Below, piece by piece: positions 43,744 to 52,303 of a DNA stretch of 64,000 bases. Location of the stretch: NCBI RefSeq assembly GCF_002080455.1, contig NZ_CP020555.1, positions 4,297,501-4,361,500 on the forward strand, given 5' to 3'. Position 1 is the first letter of the stretch; the number at the start of each line of letters is the position of its first letter. This DNA comes from Streptomyces sp. Sge12 (lineage in GTDB: Bacteria; Actinomycetota; Actinomycetes; Streptomycetales; Streptomycetaceae). Position numbers and translations under genes: made by a program. Under the pieces are notes generated by a model. It searched no databases. It saw only the letters and a list, made by a program, of their open reading frames with translations, and was not told the origin of the DNA.

Positions 43744-45288
43744 ATGAGCACGCCTGAGGAACAGCAGCGACAGCAGTACGCCCAGCAGCAGCAGCAGCAA
43801 GAGCAAGAGCAGCAGGATCCGTACGGGACCCAGACCTGGCAGTCCGACACCTGGGACACCAGCTACCAGCCGGTGCATCCGCCGCTGGGCGCGGTGCCCG
43901 GGCAGCCGGTGGCTCCGGAGGGCTGGTTCCGCGACGAGGCGCCGGCCGCCCAGCCCCAGCCCCAGCCCCAGGCCCAGGCCCAGGCCCAGGCCCCCGCGCC
44001 CGCTCCGGCTCCGTGGCAGGACTATGCGCCGGAGCCGGTGCAGGAGGCGTACCCGCAGCAGCCGGTGGCTCCGGAGCACTGGTTCCGCGACGAGGCCCCG
44101 GCCGCCCAGACGCCCGCGCCCGCTCCGGCTCCGTGGCAGGACTATGCGCCGGAGCCGGTGCAGGAGGCGTACCCGCAGCAGCCGGTGGCTCCCGAGGGCT
44201 GGTTCCGCGACGAGGCCCCGGCCGCCCAGGCCCAGCCCCAGGCCCCGGCGCCCGCCCCGGTCCAGGACTGGCCGCAGGGCGCCGAGACGGCCTACCTGCC
44301 GCCCTACCCGGGCCCCGACGCCGTTTCCGAGCAGCAGCAGCAGCAGTCGCCGCCGGTCGAGCAGACCGCGTACCTGCCGCCGGTGGTCGTGGAGGAGCTG
44401 TCCGCCGCCGAGCGGACCGCCTACCTCCCGCCCCTGACGGGCGCCGCCCCGGGCGAGGACCCGGCCGGGGCCGGCGAGCCCCAGGAGATCACCTCCTGGT
44501 CCCCGCCCACCCTCGCCGGCAACACCCTGCGCGCCGTCGACCCGGCCCAGGCCCGCGCCGAGGGCCGGTCGCCGATCATCGACCCCGGCCCGCAGTCCGC
44601 CATACTGACCGCCGCCCTCGGGCTGCTGCTCGCCGCGGCCGCCGCCCTCGGGCAGTACGCCCTGCTCCTGCCGCTGATCGCCCTCCAGGGCCTCACCGCG
44701 GCCGGCTGGTTCCGCCTCAACGGCATGTGGCCGGCCCGCCAGGGCATCGCCCTTGCCTTCGCCGGAGCCGTGGCCGCCGACGCGGCCGTGCTCGCGGTGG
44801 GCTCCCCGTACGGCCCCGGCGCGATCGTCGGCACCCTCGGTGCCTGGGTGCTGCTCACGCTCGTCCTCCAGCTGCGCAGCCACGCCGACCCCGACGAGCG
44901 GATGTACGGGCTGATGGCCTCGGTGGCCTCGGCCGCCCTCGCGATCATCTGCGCGGGCTACCTCGCGGCCGACTCCGCCGCCGCCACGGTCGGCGCCGCG
45001 GCCGTCGCGGTCGCCGTCTTCGCCCGTGCGCTGCCGCTGCCCACCGTCCCCTCGGTCGGCGTCTCGCTGGCCGCGGCCGCCGGTGCCGGCATCGCCGTCG
45101 GCGGGCTGACCGCGGTCGGGGTGGGCGGGGCCCTGATCGGCCTCGCCGCCGGGGTGTGCGCCCTGGTCGGACTGCGCGTGGCCGCGTACGACTACCCGTC
45201 GAAGTTCGTGCACATGACGGCCGGCGTGGCGCTGCCGCTCGCGGTGGCCGCGCCCGCCGTGTACCTGATCGGGCGGGTGGTGGGCTGA
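43744..45288 (+). CDS. polytopic membrane protein with Pro/Gln/Ala repeat N-terminus
   Basis: A 514-residue protein, 10 nt after the MoaD-like gene. Residues 1-280 are hydrophilic, starting with a Gln-rich run, then near-identical 40-residue repeats (AYPQQPVAPEGWFRDEAPAAQ and DYAPEPVQE motifs), then YLPP motifs. Residues about 285-514 hold roughly eight hydrophobic helices. The N-terminal part is likely intrinsically disordered. A family was not recognised; function unknown. ATG at 43744. Confidence 0.75.
   Translation: MSTPEEQQRQQYAQQQQQQEQEQQDPYGTQTWQSDTWDTSYQPVHPPLGAVPGQPVAPEGWFRDEAPAAQPQPQPQAQAQAQAPAPAPAPWQDYAPEPVQEAYPQQPVAPEHWFRDEAPAAQTPAPAPAPWQDYAPEPVQEAYPQQPVAPEGWFRDEAPAAQAQPQAPAPAPVQDWPQGAETAYLPPYPGPDAVSEQQQQQSPPVEQTAYLPPVVVEELSAAERTAYLPPLTGAAPGEDPAGAGEPQEITSWSPPTLAGNTLRAVDPAQARAEGRSPIIDPGPQSAILTAALGLLLAAAAALGQYALLLPLIALQGLTAAGWFRLNGMWPARQGIALAFAGAVAADAAVLAVGSPYGPGAIVGTLGAWVLLTLVLQLRSHADPDERMYGLMASVASAALAIICAGYLAADSAAATVGAAAVAVAVFARALPLPTVPSVGVSLAAAAGAGIAVGGLTAVGVGGALIGLAAGVCALVGLRVAAYDYPSKFVHMTAGVALPLAVAAPAVYLIGRVVG
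43993..44232 (+). repeat. 120-bp in-frame tandem repeat
   Basis: Two nearly identical 120-bp units (about 43993-44112 and 44113-44232), encoding 40-residue repeats. A partial related unit lies just upstream (about 43909-43960). Length is a multiple of three, so the reading frame is kept. Confidence 0.88.
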
Positions 45289-45351
45289 TCCCTGCCCGAC
45301 ACGGGGCATGGTCAACTAGAACGCACGTACTGACTAGTAGGGGGAGGGAAC

Positions 45352-46068
45352 GTGCGTTTCCTGCGCGTCGTTGTGATCATCGGAGTGGTACTGGGAGCCC
45401 TGTTCGTGGGCGTGGACCGGTGGGCGTCCGGATACGTCGAGAACCGGCTGGCCGATCGCATACAGGCGCGGCAGGGCCTGGCCGGTTCCTCCGAGGTGGA
45501 GATCGACGGGTTCCCCTTCCTCACCCAGCTGATGGGCCACGAGCTCGACCGGGTCGACCTGAAGCTGCGGGGCGTGGAGGTCGCCGCCGAGGGCCGCAAG
45601 ACGCGGCTCTCGGAGCTGGACGCGAGCTTCCGCACCGTGAAGCTGAACGGTGACTACAGCGGCGGCACCGCGGCCCGGGCCGAGGGCAGCGCGCTCATCA
45701 CGTACGCCGACCTGACGGCGGCCTCGCAGACCGGCGCGACCCTCTCCTACGGCGGGGCGCCCGGCAAGGTGAAGGTCACCGCAACGGTGGAGGCGTTCGG
45801 AAAGACGCTGACGCACAGCGTGGTGTCGACCGTCACCCTCCAGGACGCGCCGGGCGGCAAGGGCGGCAAGATCGTCCGCGTGCGCGCCGACGAGGTGCCC
45901 AGCGGAGGCGTCGCCGCGGTCGAGAGGGTGATCCGCTGGAAGACCGACTTCGACCGCAATCTCGACAGCGGCATGCCGGCCGGACTGCACCTCTCGGCCC
46001 TGACCTCGGACGAGGCCGGTGTGCACCTCACGCTGGGCGGCTCGAACGTGGTGGTGGCCGGATCGTGA
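45352..46068 (+). CDS. DUF2993 (LmeA-like) phospholipid-binding protein
   Basis: A 238-residue membrane-anchored protein with an N-terminal TM (about 5-22). Extracytoplasmic DUF2993 features include VENRLADRIQARQGL and VEIDGFPFLTQLMGHELDRVDLKLRGV. LmeA-type members bind phospholipids and help envelope lipoglycan maturation. GTG at 45352 with GGGGGAGGG 4-8 nt upstream. Separated from the polytopic protein by 63 nt. Confidence 0.87.
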   Translation: MRFLRVVVIIGVVLGALFVGVDRWASGYVENRLADRIQARQGLAGSSEVEIDGFPFLTQLMGHELDRVDLKLRGVEVAAEGRKTRLSELDASFRTVKLNGDYSGGTAARAEGSALITYADLTAASQTGATLSYGGAPGKVKVTATVEAFGKTLTHSVVSTVTLQDAPGGKGGKIVRVRADEVPSGGVAAVERVIRWKTDFDRNLDSGMPAGLHLSALTSDEAGVHLTLGGSNVVVAGS

Positions 46069-46223
46069 GACGGTGCGGTCCGATCCGCAGAAGGACGGGC
46101 CGCACGAAGGGTCCCGGGGGCGGCGCGGCGGCCGTCCGGGGCGCTCACATCCCAGAATCCGGACGATCCTGTCTCGACATATGACACACCGGTGACAGGG
46201 CGGCCGATTCGTCCCTACGATCC

Positions 46224-46313
46224 ATGGCTATGAAGCATCAGCAGGCGGACCTCACGAAGCGACGGGCAGTAGACCTGTGTCGCGTCGCCGCCATGCTCTG
46301 TCGATCCATGTGA
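46224..46313 (+). CDS. Cys-containing leader peptide upstream of sulfurtransferase
   Basis: A 29-residue ORF (ATG 46224, second Met at 46230) with TKRRAVDLCRVAAMLCRSM and two Cys near its end. This pattern is the actinobacterial cysteine-responsive leader peptide found ahead of sulfur genes. Stalling at Cys codons would act on the 176-nt stretch before the sulfurtransferase start. Cysteine attenuation is shown for mycobacterial homologues; applying it here is inference. Confidence 0.82.
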   Translation: MAMKHQQADLTKRRAVDLCRVAAMLCRSM

Positions 46314-46489
46314 ACTGTGAGCGCATCCGCTCCATCGACCGGACGACGGCCCCACGGCCTTTCCCGCGTGACCGCACCAGCCTCCTGATTCCCTGACGCC
46401 TCCCCGCGCAGGATCTCGAGCGCACCCGCAGGCACGCAGCACGCGTCACCCGCACAGCCCCGCCGCACACTGCCCCGGAGGAGAACACC

Positions 46490-47335
46490 ATGAGCCGCAG
46501 CGACGTCCTCGTAGACGCCGACTGGGTCGAGGCCCACCTGAACGACGCCAACGTCGTGATCGTCGAGGTGGACGAGGACACGTCCGCGTACGACAAGAAC
46601 CACATCACCAACGCCGTCCGGATCGACTGGAAGTCCGACCTCCAGGACCCGGTCCGCCGCGACTTCGTGGACCAGGAGGGCTTCGAGAAGCTCCTCTCCG
46701 CCAAGGGCATCTCCAACGACGACACCGTCGTCCTCTACGGCGGCAACAACAACTGGTTCGCGTCCTACGCCTACTGGTACTTCAAGCTCTACGGCCACCA
46801 GGACGTGAAGCTCCTCGACGGCGGCCGCAAGAAGTGGGAGCTCGACTCCCGCGACCTGGTCGACGGCAAGGACGTCCCGAACCGCCCGGCCACCGCGTAC
46901 AAGGCCAAGGCACAGGACACCTCCATCCGCGCCTTCCGCGACGACGTCGTGGCCGCGATCGGCTCCCTGAACCTGGTCGACGTCCGTTCGCCCGACGAGT
47001 TCTCCGGCAAGCTGCTCGCCCCGGCGCACCTTCCGCAGGAGCAGTCGCAGCGCCCCGGCCACGTGCCGAGCGCCCGCAACATCCCGTGGTCGAAGAACGC
47101 CAACGACGACGGCACCTTCAAGTCGGACGACGAGCTGACCGCCCTCTACGAGGCGGAGCAGGTCGACCTGGCGAAGGACACCATCGCCTACTGCCGCATC
47201 GGTGAGCGCTCCGCGCTCACGTGGTTCGTGCTCCACGAGCTCCTGGGCCAGGAGAACGTCAAGAACTACGACGGTTCGTGGACCGAGTACGGCTCGCTGG
47301 TCGGCGTGCCGATCGAGCTCGGCCCCAACAAGTAG
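46490..47335 (+). CDS. thiosulfate sulfurtransferase (two-domain rhodanese)
   Basis: A 281-residue double rhodanese. The N-terminal domain is inactive, and the C-terminal domain carries the active-site Cys in YCRIGERS. Other motifs: HITNAVRIDWKSDLQD, LVDVRSPDEFSGK, GHVPSARNIPW and NYDGSWTEYGSLVGVPIE. It transfers sulfane sulfur from thiosulfate to acceptors. Clear ATG at 46490 preceded by GGAGGAG. Co-transcribed with the DUF1416 gene and likely controlled by the leader peptide. Confidence 0.95.
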   Translation: MSRSDVLVDADWVEAHLNDANVVIVEVDEDTSAYDKNHITNAVRIDWKSDLQDPVRRDFVDQEGFEKLLSAKGISNDDTVVLYGGNNNWFASYAYWYFKLYGHQDVKLLDGGRKKWELDSRDLVDGKDVPNRPATAYKAKAQDTSIRAFRDDVVAAIGSLNLVDVRSPDEFSGKLLAPAHLPQEQSQRPGHVPSARNIPWSKNANDDGTFKSDDELTALYEAEQVDLAKDTIAYCRIGERSALTWFVLHELLGQENVKNYDGSWTEYGSLVGVPIELGPNK

Positions 47336-47402
47336 CACCAGACCGACGACCGGGCACGCGACGCCCTTCGTAGTACGACCTCTCCAGGACAGGACAGAGA
47401 AC

Positions 47403-47693
47403 ATGTGTGGAGCACAGATCGGCGGGCCCGACCTCGCGACGCTGAAGCCCGGTGAGACCGCCATCCAGGGCCAGATCACCAAGGACGGCGAGCCGGTGTC
47501 CGGCTACGTCCGCCTGCTGGACTCGACCGGCGAGTTCACCGCCGAGGTCCCGACCTCGGCCACCGGCCAGTTCCGCTTCTACGCCGCCACCGGCTCCTGG
47601 ACGCTGCGGGCGCTCGTCCCGGGTGCCCAGGCGGACCGTGCCGTCGTGGTCGCCGAGGCCGGCGGCGTGACGGACGTGGCGATCGCGGTCTGA
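47403..47693 (+). CDS. DUF1416 (SseC-like) protein
   Basis: A 96-residue soluble beta-rich DUF1416 protein (MCGAQIGGPDLATLKPGETAIQG...). Members are found next to two-domain rhodaneses in actinobacteria and are called SseC in mycobacteria. It starts 67 nt after the sulfurtransferase stop. The role is unclear; likely an accessory to sulfur transfer. Followed by a strong hairpin. Confidence 0.92.
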   Translation: MCGAQIGGPDLATLKPGETAIQGQITKDGEPVSGYVRLLDSTGEFTAEVPTSATGQFRFYAATGSWTLRALVPGAQADRAVVVAEAGGVTDVAIAV

Positions 47694-47725
47694 GCACCGC
47701 ACATGTGATCGCCTGATCGATCGGC

Positions 47726-47780
47726 CGAAGGGCCGCACCCCCGGGGGTTGGACGCCACTGGAACGGGGTGCGGCCCTTCG
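47726..47780 (+). terminator. terminator after the sulfur operon
   Basis: CGAAGGGCCGCACCCC (47726-47741) pairs perfectly with 47765-47780: a 16-bp stem with a 23-nt loop and no T-run. Typical U-less Streptomyces terminator. Confidence 0.85.
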
Positions 47781-47825
47781 TGCCGTCCGCCTTGTGTTCG
47801 TGCTCGCCCGCTCTACGCTGGAGGC

Positions 47826-48089
47826 ATGTACGCCCGGCGCCGACGCGCCTATTTCTGGCTGATGGGCGGATGCCTGGTCCTCTTCGTCTCCGCCTGGGCC
47901 GTCGTGCGCCTGTGGTCGGTCGAGGCCGCGGTGGCCATGTGCGTGGTCGCCATGGTCATCCCGCCGGTCGCCGCGATGATCGCCAACCGGCGCGGCCCGG
48001 ACGACCGCTGGTGGGACGACCCTTCGGGCGACCCGAAGTCCGATGAGTGGTGGGACGAACTGGACGGAAAGCGGCGTCACGAGGACTGA
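47826..48089 (+). CDS. DUF3099 small membrane protein
   Basis: An 87-residue protein with two TM helices (about 9-30 and 36-55) and a tail rich in Trp/Asp (DDRWWDDPSGDPKSDEWWDELDG). This matches the DUF3099 family, common in actinobacteria, function unknown. ATG at 47826 chosen for the family start MYARRRRAYFW, preceded by GGAGG at 47820-47824. Confidence 0.88.
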   Translation: MYARRRRAYFWLMGGCLVLFVSAWAVVRLWSVEAAVAMCVVAMVIPPVAAMIANRRGPDDRWWDDPSGDPKSDEWWDELDGKRRHED

Positions 48090-48201
48090 AACCTCACGAG
48101 ACGAGAACGTGATCTACGTTCGTACAACTGCTCCCGTCCGGTGCGGGTCATGGGGTACGCGCGGGTAATCAACCTGCGCTCCAGGCTTGTGGGGGACCCC
48201 T

Positions 48202-48993
48202 TTGGAACACGAACAGACCATCCCTGAGCAGCGGAAAGGGGATGAGAGTGCACCGGAGCCGGACACTTCGGCCCCGCGCCGCCGCAAGGGCCGCACGACC
48301 CTCCTGATCGCGGGCGCGGCCGCACTCGGCGTCCTCGCCGGAACGATCACCGGCTACGCGGTCCAGTACCACCGCGAGCCCACCCCGCTGCCGCCGCTGG
48401 CCCAGCAGAAGATGGCCGCGCCGAAGCCGCAGGCGATGAGCGACGCCACGACCCGGCGCTCGATCAACGCCAACCGCTGGCACAAGGCGGACGAGGAACT
48501 GGCCAAGAAGCTGCTGGACGTTCCGGGCGGAGCGAAGAGTGACTTCTCGGGCGCCCTCTCCGTGGACCTGTTCGCCGCCGGGTACTACAAGGACGCCTCC
48601 GGCGGTCTCGGCGGACTCATCACCGACCGGATCCGGAGCATCGCCTCCGCGGACTGGAGCGAGTCCGACCGCAACTTCGTCGAGATCAACCTGCTCCAGT
48701 TCAGCGACCGCAACGAGGCCGAGGACTTCCAGCTGGGCATCGAGCACTACATGCCCACCAAGGAGTACGCGGGCAACGCGGGCAAGGAGGTGCCGGGTGT
48801 TCCCGAGGAGTTCGGCCACATGTGGGTCGACTCGGACGCGAGCGTGAAGCCCGGCTACCACCCCCTCCGCGCAGGCCGTGCCGTCGTCCGCCGCGGCGAC
48901 ATCGTGGTGAGCATCCAGTACACGAACAACCGCGGTGAGGTCGACGAGAGCGTCCTGGCCGACCTGGCCAAGCGACAGATGGAGCGGCTGTGA
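48202..48993 (+). CDS. membrane-anchored hypothetical protein, first of a three-gene set
   Basis: A 263-residue protein from TTG 48202 (GGGGGA upstream): cytoplasmic N-terminus, one TM (about 32-55), then an extracytoplasmic domain with no recognised family. It shares architecture with the next two proteins and is coupled to the second by a GTGA overlap. Start uncertain; an in-frame TTG lies at 48187. Confidence 0.78.
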   Translation: MEHEQTIPEQRKGDESAPEPDTSAPRRRKGRTTLLIAGAAALGVLAGTITGYAVQYHREPTPLPPLAQQKMAAPKPQAMSDATTRRSINANRWHKADEELAKKLLDVPGGAKSDFSGALSVDLFAAGYYKDASGGLGGLITDRIRSIASADWSESDRNFVEINLLQFSDRNEAEDFQLGIEHYMPTKEYAGNAGKEVPGVPEEFGHMWVDSDASVKPGYHPLRAGRAVVRRGDIVVSIQYTNNRGEVDESVLADLAKRQMERL

Positions 48994-49925
48994 GCGAGCA
49001 GCAGAACGTGACCGGCGCGGAGGCCGGGGCCCAGGTCGAGGACGCGGCCGCGGCCGCGGCTGCAACGGAGACCGGGACTGGGGCCCCCGCCCCGGCCCCC
49101 GCCCCGGCCGAGGCTGCGGGTGACGTCGCGCCCCTTCCCGAGCCGGAGCAGCAGGCCGCTGCCGGGCTCGCGCGCAAGGTGAACCGCAAGGTGGTCACCC
49201 TGGTGGCGGCGGCCGTGGGCGTCGTCGTCCTCGTGGGCGCCGGCGTCGGGGCGGCGGCCGCGCTCGCCGGAGCCGACCGGACCTCGCCGACGCGGTACTG
49301 GCTGGCCGCGGACCACACGACCAGTGGTACGCAGGCCCCGGTGCCGTCCGTGCCCCCGAACGCGCTCACCGGCAAGCTGCTGCCGATGCCCAAGGACTAC
49401 TGGCCCGGCCCCGACATCGACAAGGAGGGCAACTTCTACTCCCTCTCGGGCGAGCGGGCGCTGGAGAGCTTCAAGGACGCCCGCAAGGGCCTGTCCAGCA
49501 GCGAGCGCACCGAACGGGACAAGGTGCTCGCCGACCTGAAGCTCAAGGGCCTGGCCGGGCGCAGCTACTCGCGCAAGGACGGCGTCGGCGGCGGTGTCGT
49601 CGCCGAGATCCAGCTCGTCCAGGCCGACCCCGCGCAGCTCGCGAAGTTCGGTGAGTTCGCCGGGAAGCTGATCGCGCTCACCGGTTCCGGCGGCGAGGCG
49701 CCGAAGGTGGAGGGTCACCCGCAGGCCAAGTGCTCGGTGAACCCCATCGTCATCGAGAAGAAGGACAAGAAGAACAAGATCGACGCCCTCGACTGCCTGG
49801 CCGTTGAAGGAGACGTCATGGTGAATTTCCGGATGTACGGGAGCGAGGGATTCGTGGTGAAGGACGCCGCGGGCCTCTTCAAGCAGCAACTCGACCACCT
49901 CAAGTCCCCCGGAGAGTCCGCGTGA
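48990..49925 (+). CDS. membrane-anchored hypothetical protein, second of the set
   Basis: A 311-residue protein: Glu/Ala/Pro-rich cytoplasmic stretch, TM (about 68-92) and extracytoplasmic domain with two Cys (KCSVNP, LDCLA). It starts MSEQ, like its downstream neighbour. GTG overlaps the upstream stop. Family not recognised; possibly an assembled trio at the envelope. Confidence 0.8.
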   Translation: MSEQQNVTGAEAGAQVEDAAAAAAATETGTGAPAPAPAPAEAAGDVAPLPEPEQQAAAGLARKVNRKVVTLVAAAVGVVVLVGAGVGAAAALAGADRTSPTRYWLAADHTTSGTQAPVPSVPPNALTGKLLPMPKDYWPGPDIDKEGNFYSLSGERALESFKDARKGLSSSERTERDKVLADLKLKGLAGRSYSRKDGVGGGVVAEIQLVQADPAQLAKFGEFAGKLIALTGSGGEAPKVEGHPQAKCSVNPIVIEKKDKKNKIDALDCLAVEGDVMVNFRMYGSEGFVVKDAAGLFKQQLDHLKSPGESA

Positions 49926-50902
49926 GCGAGCAGACCACCACCGCGGCCACCGAGCCCGAGCCGGTGCCCGCGGCGACGCCCGAGCCCACTGCGCAGGCAT
50001 CAGGGACCGCCGGCGAGACGGCTGCCGGGACCGTTGCCGACGCGGGCGACGGGATCGTCGAGGCCCCCGCCCCCGCCCCCGCCCCCGCGGCCGTGCCGGC
50101 CCCGCCCAAGGACCGGCGCAAGCTGTTCGCCGCCCTGCGCTGGACCGCCGCCGTCGCCGTCTTCGCCGCCGTCGGCACGGGGGTCGCGTACGGGATCACG
50201 GTGCCCGAGCGCACCGACATCCCCGGCCTGTCCACCGAGGGCGACGGGCGCTGGACGTTCCCGGCGCTGTCCCAGCCGGCCCTGCCTGCGGGTGCCCCCC
50301 TGCCCCAGGGCCCGGACAACAAGGACGGGACGCACTACGCGCCCCTCGGCGGTCTGCTGCTGCCCGCTCCCGTGGGCGCCAAGGCCGACGACGCCGTCAA
50401 GGCGGACAAGGACGGGGCGGTGTCGGTCGACACCTTCCTGGAGGAGTACACGCCCGACACCCGCGAGAAGCTGAAGCGGTCCCTCGAATGGGACGGGCTG
50501 CGACAGATCGCCGGCCGGGGCTGGACGACGCCGGACGGCACGCGCACGCACGTCTACCTGCTGCGCTTCCACTCCTCGGGCTTCGTGGACGCGTTCAAGG
50601 GCTGCGACAGCAACATGCAGCTGAACGGGGTCTCGGCCCTCGACCTGGACGACGTGTGGAGCAAGGCCAAGGGCACCCAGATGAACAGCACCACGCTGGA
50701 CTTCCCGGGGGCGGCCAATTTCGACGGCACCGAGCTCAGCGTGTACCAAGAGCTGAAGCCCCTCCTCGGCGACGAGCAGACCAAGATCGGGTGCCTCCGG
50801 ACGGGTGACGTCCTCGGCATGGTCATCCAGACCCGCAAGGGCGAGGTGGCCCCCGTTCCCTTCCACCAGAGCGTGATTCTGCAGAGCCAGCTGCTGAGCT
50901 GA
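49922..50902 (+). CDS. membrane-anchored hypothetical protein, third of the set
   Basis: A 326-residue protein of the same layout: Ala/Pro-rich N-terminus, TM (about 74-97), extracytoplasmic domain with two Cys (GCDSN, GCLRTG). Starts MSEQTTT. Its GTG overlaps the previous stop (GTGA). The three products probably act together; no function can be assigned. Confidence 0.8.
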   Translation: MSEQTTTAATEPEPVPAATPEPTAQASGTAGETAAGTVADAGDGIVEAPAPAPAPAAVPAPPKDRRKLFAALRWTAAVAVFAAVGTGVAYGITVPERTDIPGLSTEGDGRWTFPALSQPALPAGAPLPQGPDNKDGTHYAPLGGLLLPAPVGAKADDAVKADKDGAVSVDTFLEEYTPDTREKLKRSLEWDGLRQIAGRGWTTPDGTRTHVYLLRFHSSGFVDAFKGCDSNMQLNGVSALDLDDVWSKAKGTQMNSTTLDFPGAANFDGTELSVYQELKPLLGDEQTKIGCLRTGDVLGMVIQTRKGEVAPVPFHQSVILQSQLLS

Positions 50903-51023
50903 CCGACGGGCGGGCGGTACGGGCCGACGGGGGTACGGGCCACCTCGCAGAGTGCGCCCGGCCCCGGGCCAGTACGCTTGGGAACCGGCCCGTACCCCCC
51001 GAACGAATTCCGAGGAGCACCCC

Positions 51024-51125
51024 GTGCTTGAGGCAGTCTTCACCTCCCTGCTGGTCCTGGTCTGCGTCGGCGTCATGGCCTTCACCGGCCTGGCCGTCAA
51101 GAAGCTGTACCAGGGTCAGCGCTGA
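51024..51125 (+). CDS. 33-residue single-TM membrane peptide
   Basis: GTG at 51024 to TGA at 51123-51125, with GAGGAG 6 nt upstream. Peptide MLEAVFTSLLVLVCVGVMAF... ending KKLYQGQR: one TM helix (about 6-24) and a basic C-terminus. Such peptides are conserved in Streptomyces in my recollection. Function unknown. Confidence 0.75.
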   Translation: MLEAVFTSLLVLVCVGVMAFTGLAVKKLYQGQR

Positions 51126-51184
51126 GCGTCCGCCCAGCAGACCGCCCCGGAACCCCTCCCAACAGATCGCCTGAGCAGCCATTC

Positions 51185-51757
51185 ATGATCCAGATCCCGT
51201 CCGACCTGAACCCGGGCCTCGTCCCCCTCGCCTTCCTCCTCGGCAACTGGGAGGGTGCGGGAGTCTTCGACTTCCCCGGTGAGGAGAAGTGCAACTTCGG
51301 CCAGGAGGTCGTCTTCAGCCACGACGGCCGGGACTTCCTGGAGTACACCTCCCACACCTGGGTCCTCGACGCCGAGGGCAACAAGGTGCGCCCGCTGGAG
51401 TCCGAGTCGGGCTACTGGCGCATCGACAAGGACCGCAAGGTCGAGATCGTCATGGTCCGCGACCAGGGCGTCGTCGAGGTCTGGTACGGCGAGCTCGCCG
51501 ACCAGAAGCCGCAGATCGACCTGGTCACCGACGCGGTCGCCCGTACCGCGGCCTCCGGCCCGTACAGCGGCGGCAAGCGGCTCTACGGCTACGTGAAGAG
51601 CGACCTCATGTGGGTCGGCGAGAAGGCCACGCCGGACGTCGAGCTGCGTCCGTACATGTCGGCCCAGCTCAAGAAGGTCGTCACGCCGGAGGAGGTCGCC
51701 GAGATGGCGCGCAACCTCCCGGACATGCCGGACGACGGCATCGCCTTCTTCCGCTGA
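51185..51757 (+). CDS. FABP/THAP4-like (nitrobindin family) beta-barrel protein
   Basis: A 190-residue ten-stranded barrel protein of the FABP/THAP4-like group (mycobacterial Rv2717c-like). The family motif GNWEGAG is at about 20-26; a C-terminal region is rich in Met/Asp. Nitrobindins bind heme and can isomerise peroxynitrite; the distal and proximal residues were not resolved. ATG at 51185. Strong hairpin follows. Confidence 0.85.
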   Translation: MIQIPSDLNPGLVPLAFLLGNWEGAGVFDFPGEEKCNFGQEVVFSHDGRDFLEYTSHTWVLDAEGNKVRPLESESGYWRIDKDRKVEIVMVRDQGVVEVWYGELADQKPQIDLVTDAVARTAASGPYSGGKRLYGYVKSDLMWVGEKATPDVELRPYMSAQLKKVVTPEEVAEMARNLPDMPDDGIAFFR

Positions 51758-51770
51758 GTCCACAGCCTGT

Positions 51771-51809
51771 GCGAAAGGGGACCGCGGGATCGCCCGCGGT
51801 CCCCTTCGC
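51771..51809 (+). terminator. terminator after the nitrobindin-like gene
   Basis: GCGAAAGGGGACCGCGGG pairs with CCCGCGGTCCCCTTCGC (one bulged A), giving a 17-bp stem with a 4-nt loop. It ends just before the Fur-family gene. Confidence 0.85.
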
Positions 51810-51838
51810 GCGCATACACTGACCGGGTGGGGAGCAGC

Positions 51839-52282
51839 GTGGACACCGAAAGCTCTGACTGGAAGAGCGACCTGCGGCAGCGCGGATACCGGCTGACACC
51901 GCAGCGCCAGCTCGTGCTCGAAGCGGTCGACGCCCTGGAGCACGCCACCCCGGACGAGATCCTCGTCGAGGTCCGCAAGACCGCCTCCGGGGTCAACATC
52001 TCCACCGTCTACCGCACGCTGGAGCTCCTGGAGGAGCTCAAACTGGTCTCGCACGCCCACCTCGGGCACGGGGCCCCCACCTACCACCTCGCCGACCGGC
52101 ACCACCACATCCACCTGGTCTGCCGCGACTGCGCCGAGGTCATCGAGGCGGACGTGGACGTGGCCGCCGAGTTCACGGCGAAGCTGCGCACCGACTTCGG
52201 CTTCGAGACCGACATGAAGCACTTCGCGATCTTCGGCCTGTGCCGCGAGTGCGCCGCCAAGCAGCGTGCCGCTCAGCCGTAG
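51839..52282 (+). CDS. Fur family metalloregulator
   Basis: A 147-residue Fur/Zur-type repressor: winged helix (GYRLTPQRQLVLEAVDALEHATPDEILVEV, then GVNISTVYRTLELLEEL), His-rich loop HLADRHHHIHLVC, and structural zinc CRDC and CREC pairs. Metal (iron or zinc) cannot be read with certainty. GTG at 51839 has GGGGAG 4 nt upstream; an upstream GTG (51827) with a TACACT -10 nearby would be leaderless. Confidence 0.92.
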   Translation: MDTESSDWKSDLRQRGYRLTPQRQLVLEAVDALEHATPDEILVEVRKTASGVNISTVYRTLELLEELKLVSHAHLGHGAPTYHLADRHHHIHLVCRDCAEVIEADVDVAAEFTAKLRTDFGFETDMKHFAIFGLCRECAAKQRAAQP

Positions 52283-52303
52283 CAGGGTCGTACGCTTGGT
52301 CCC

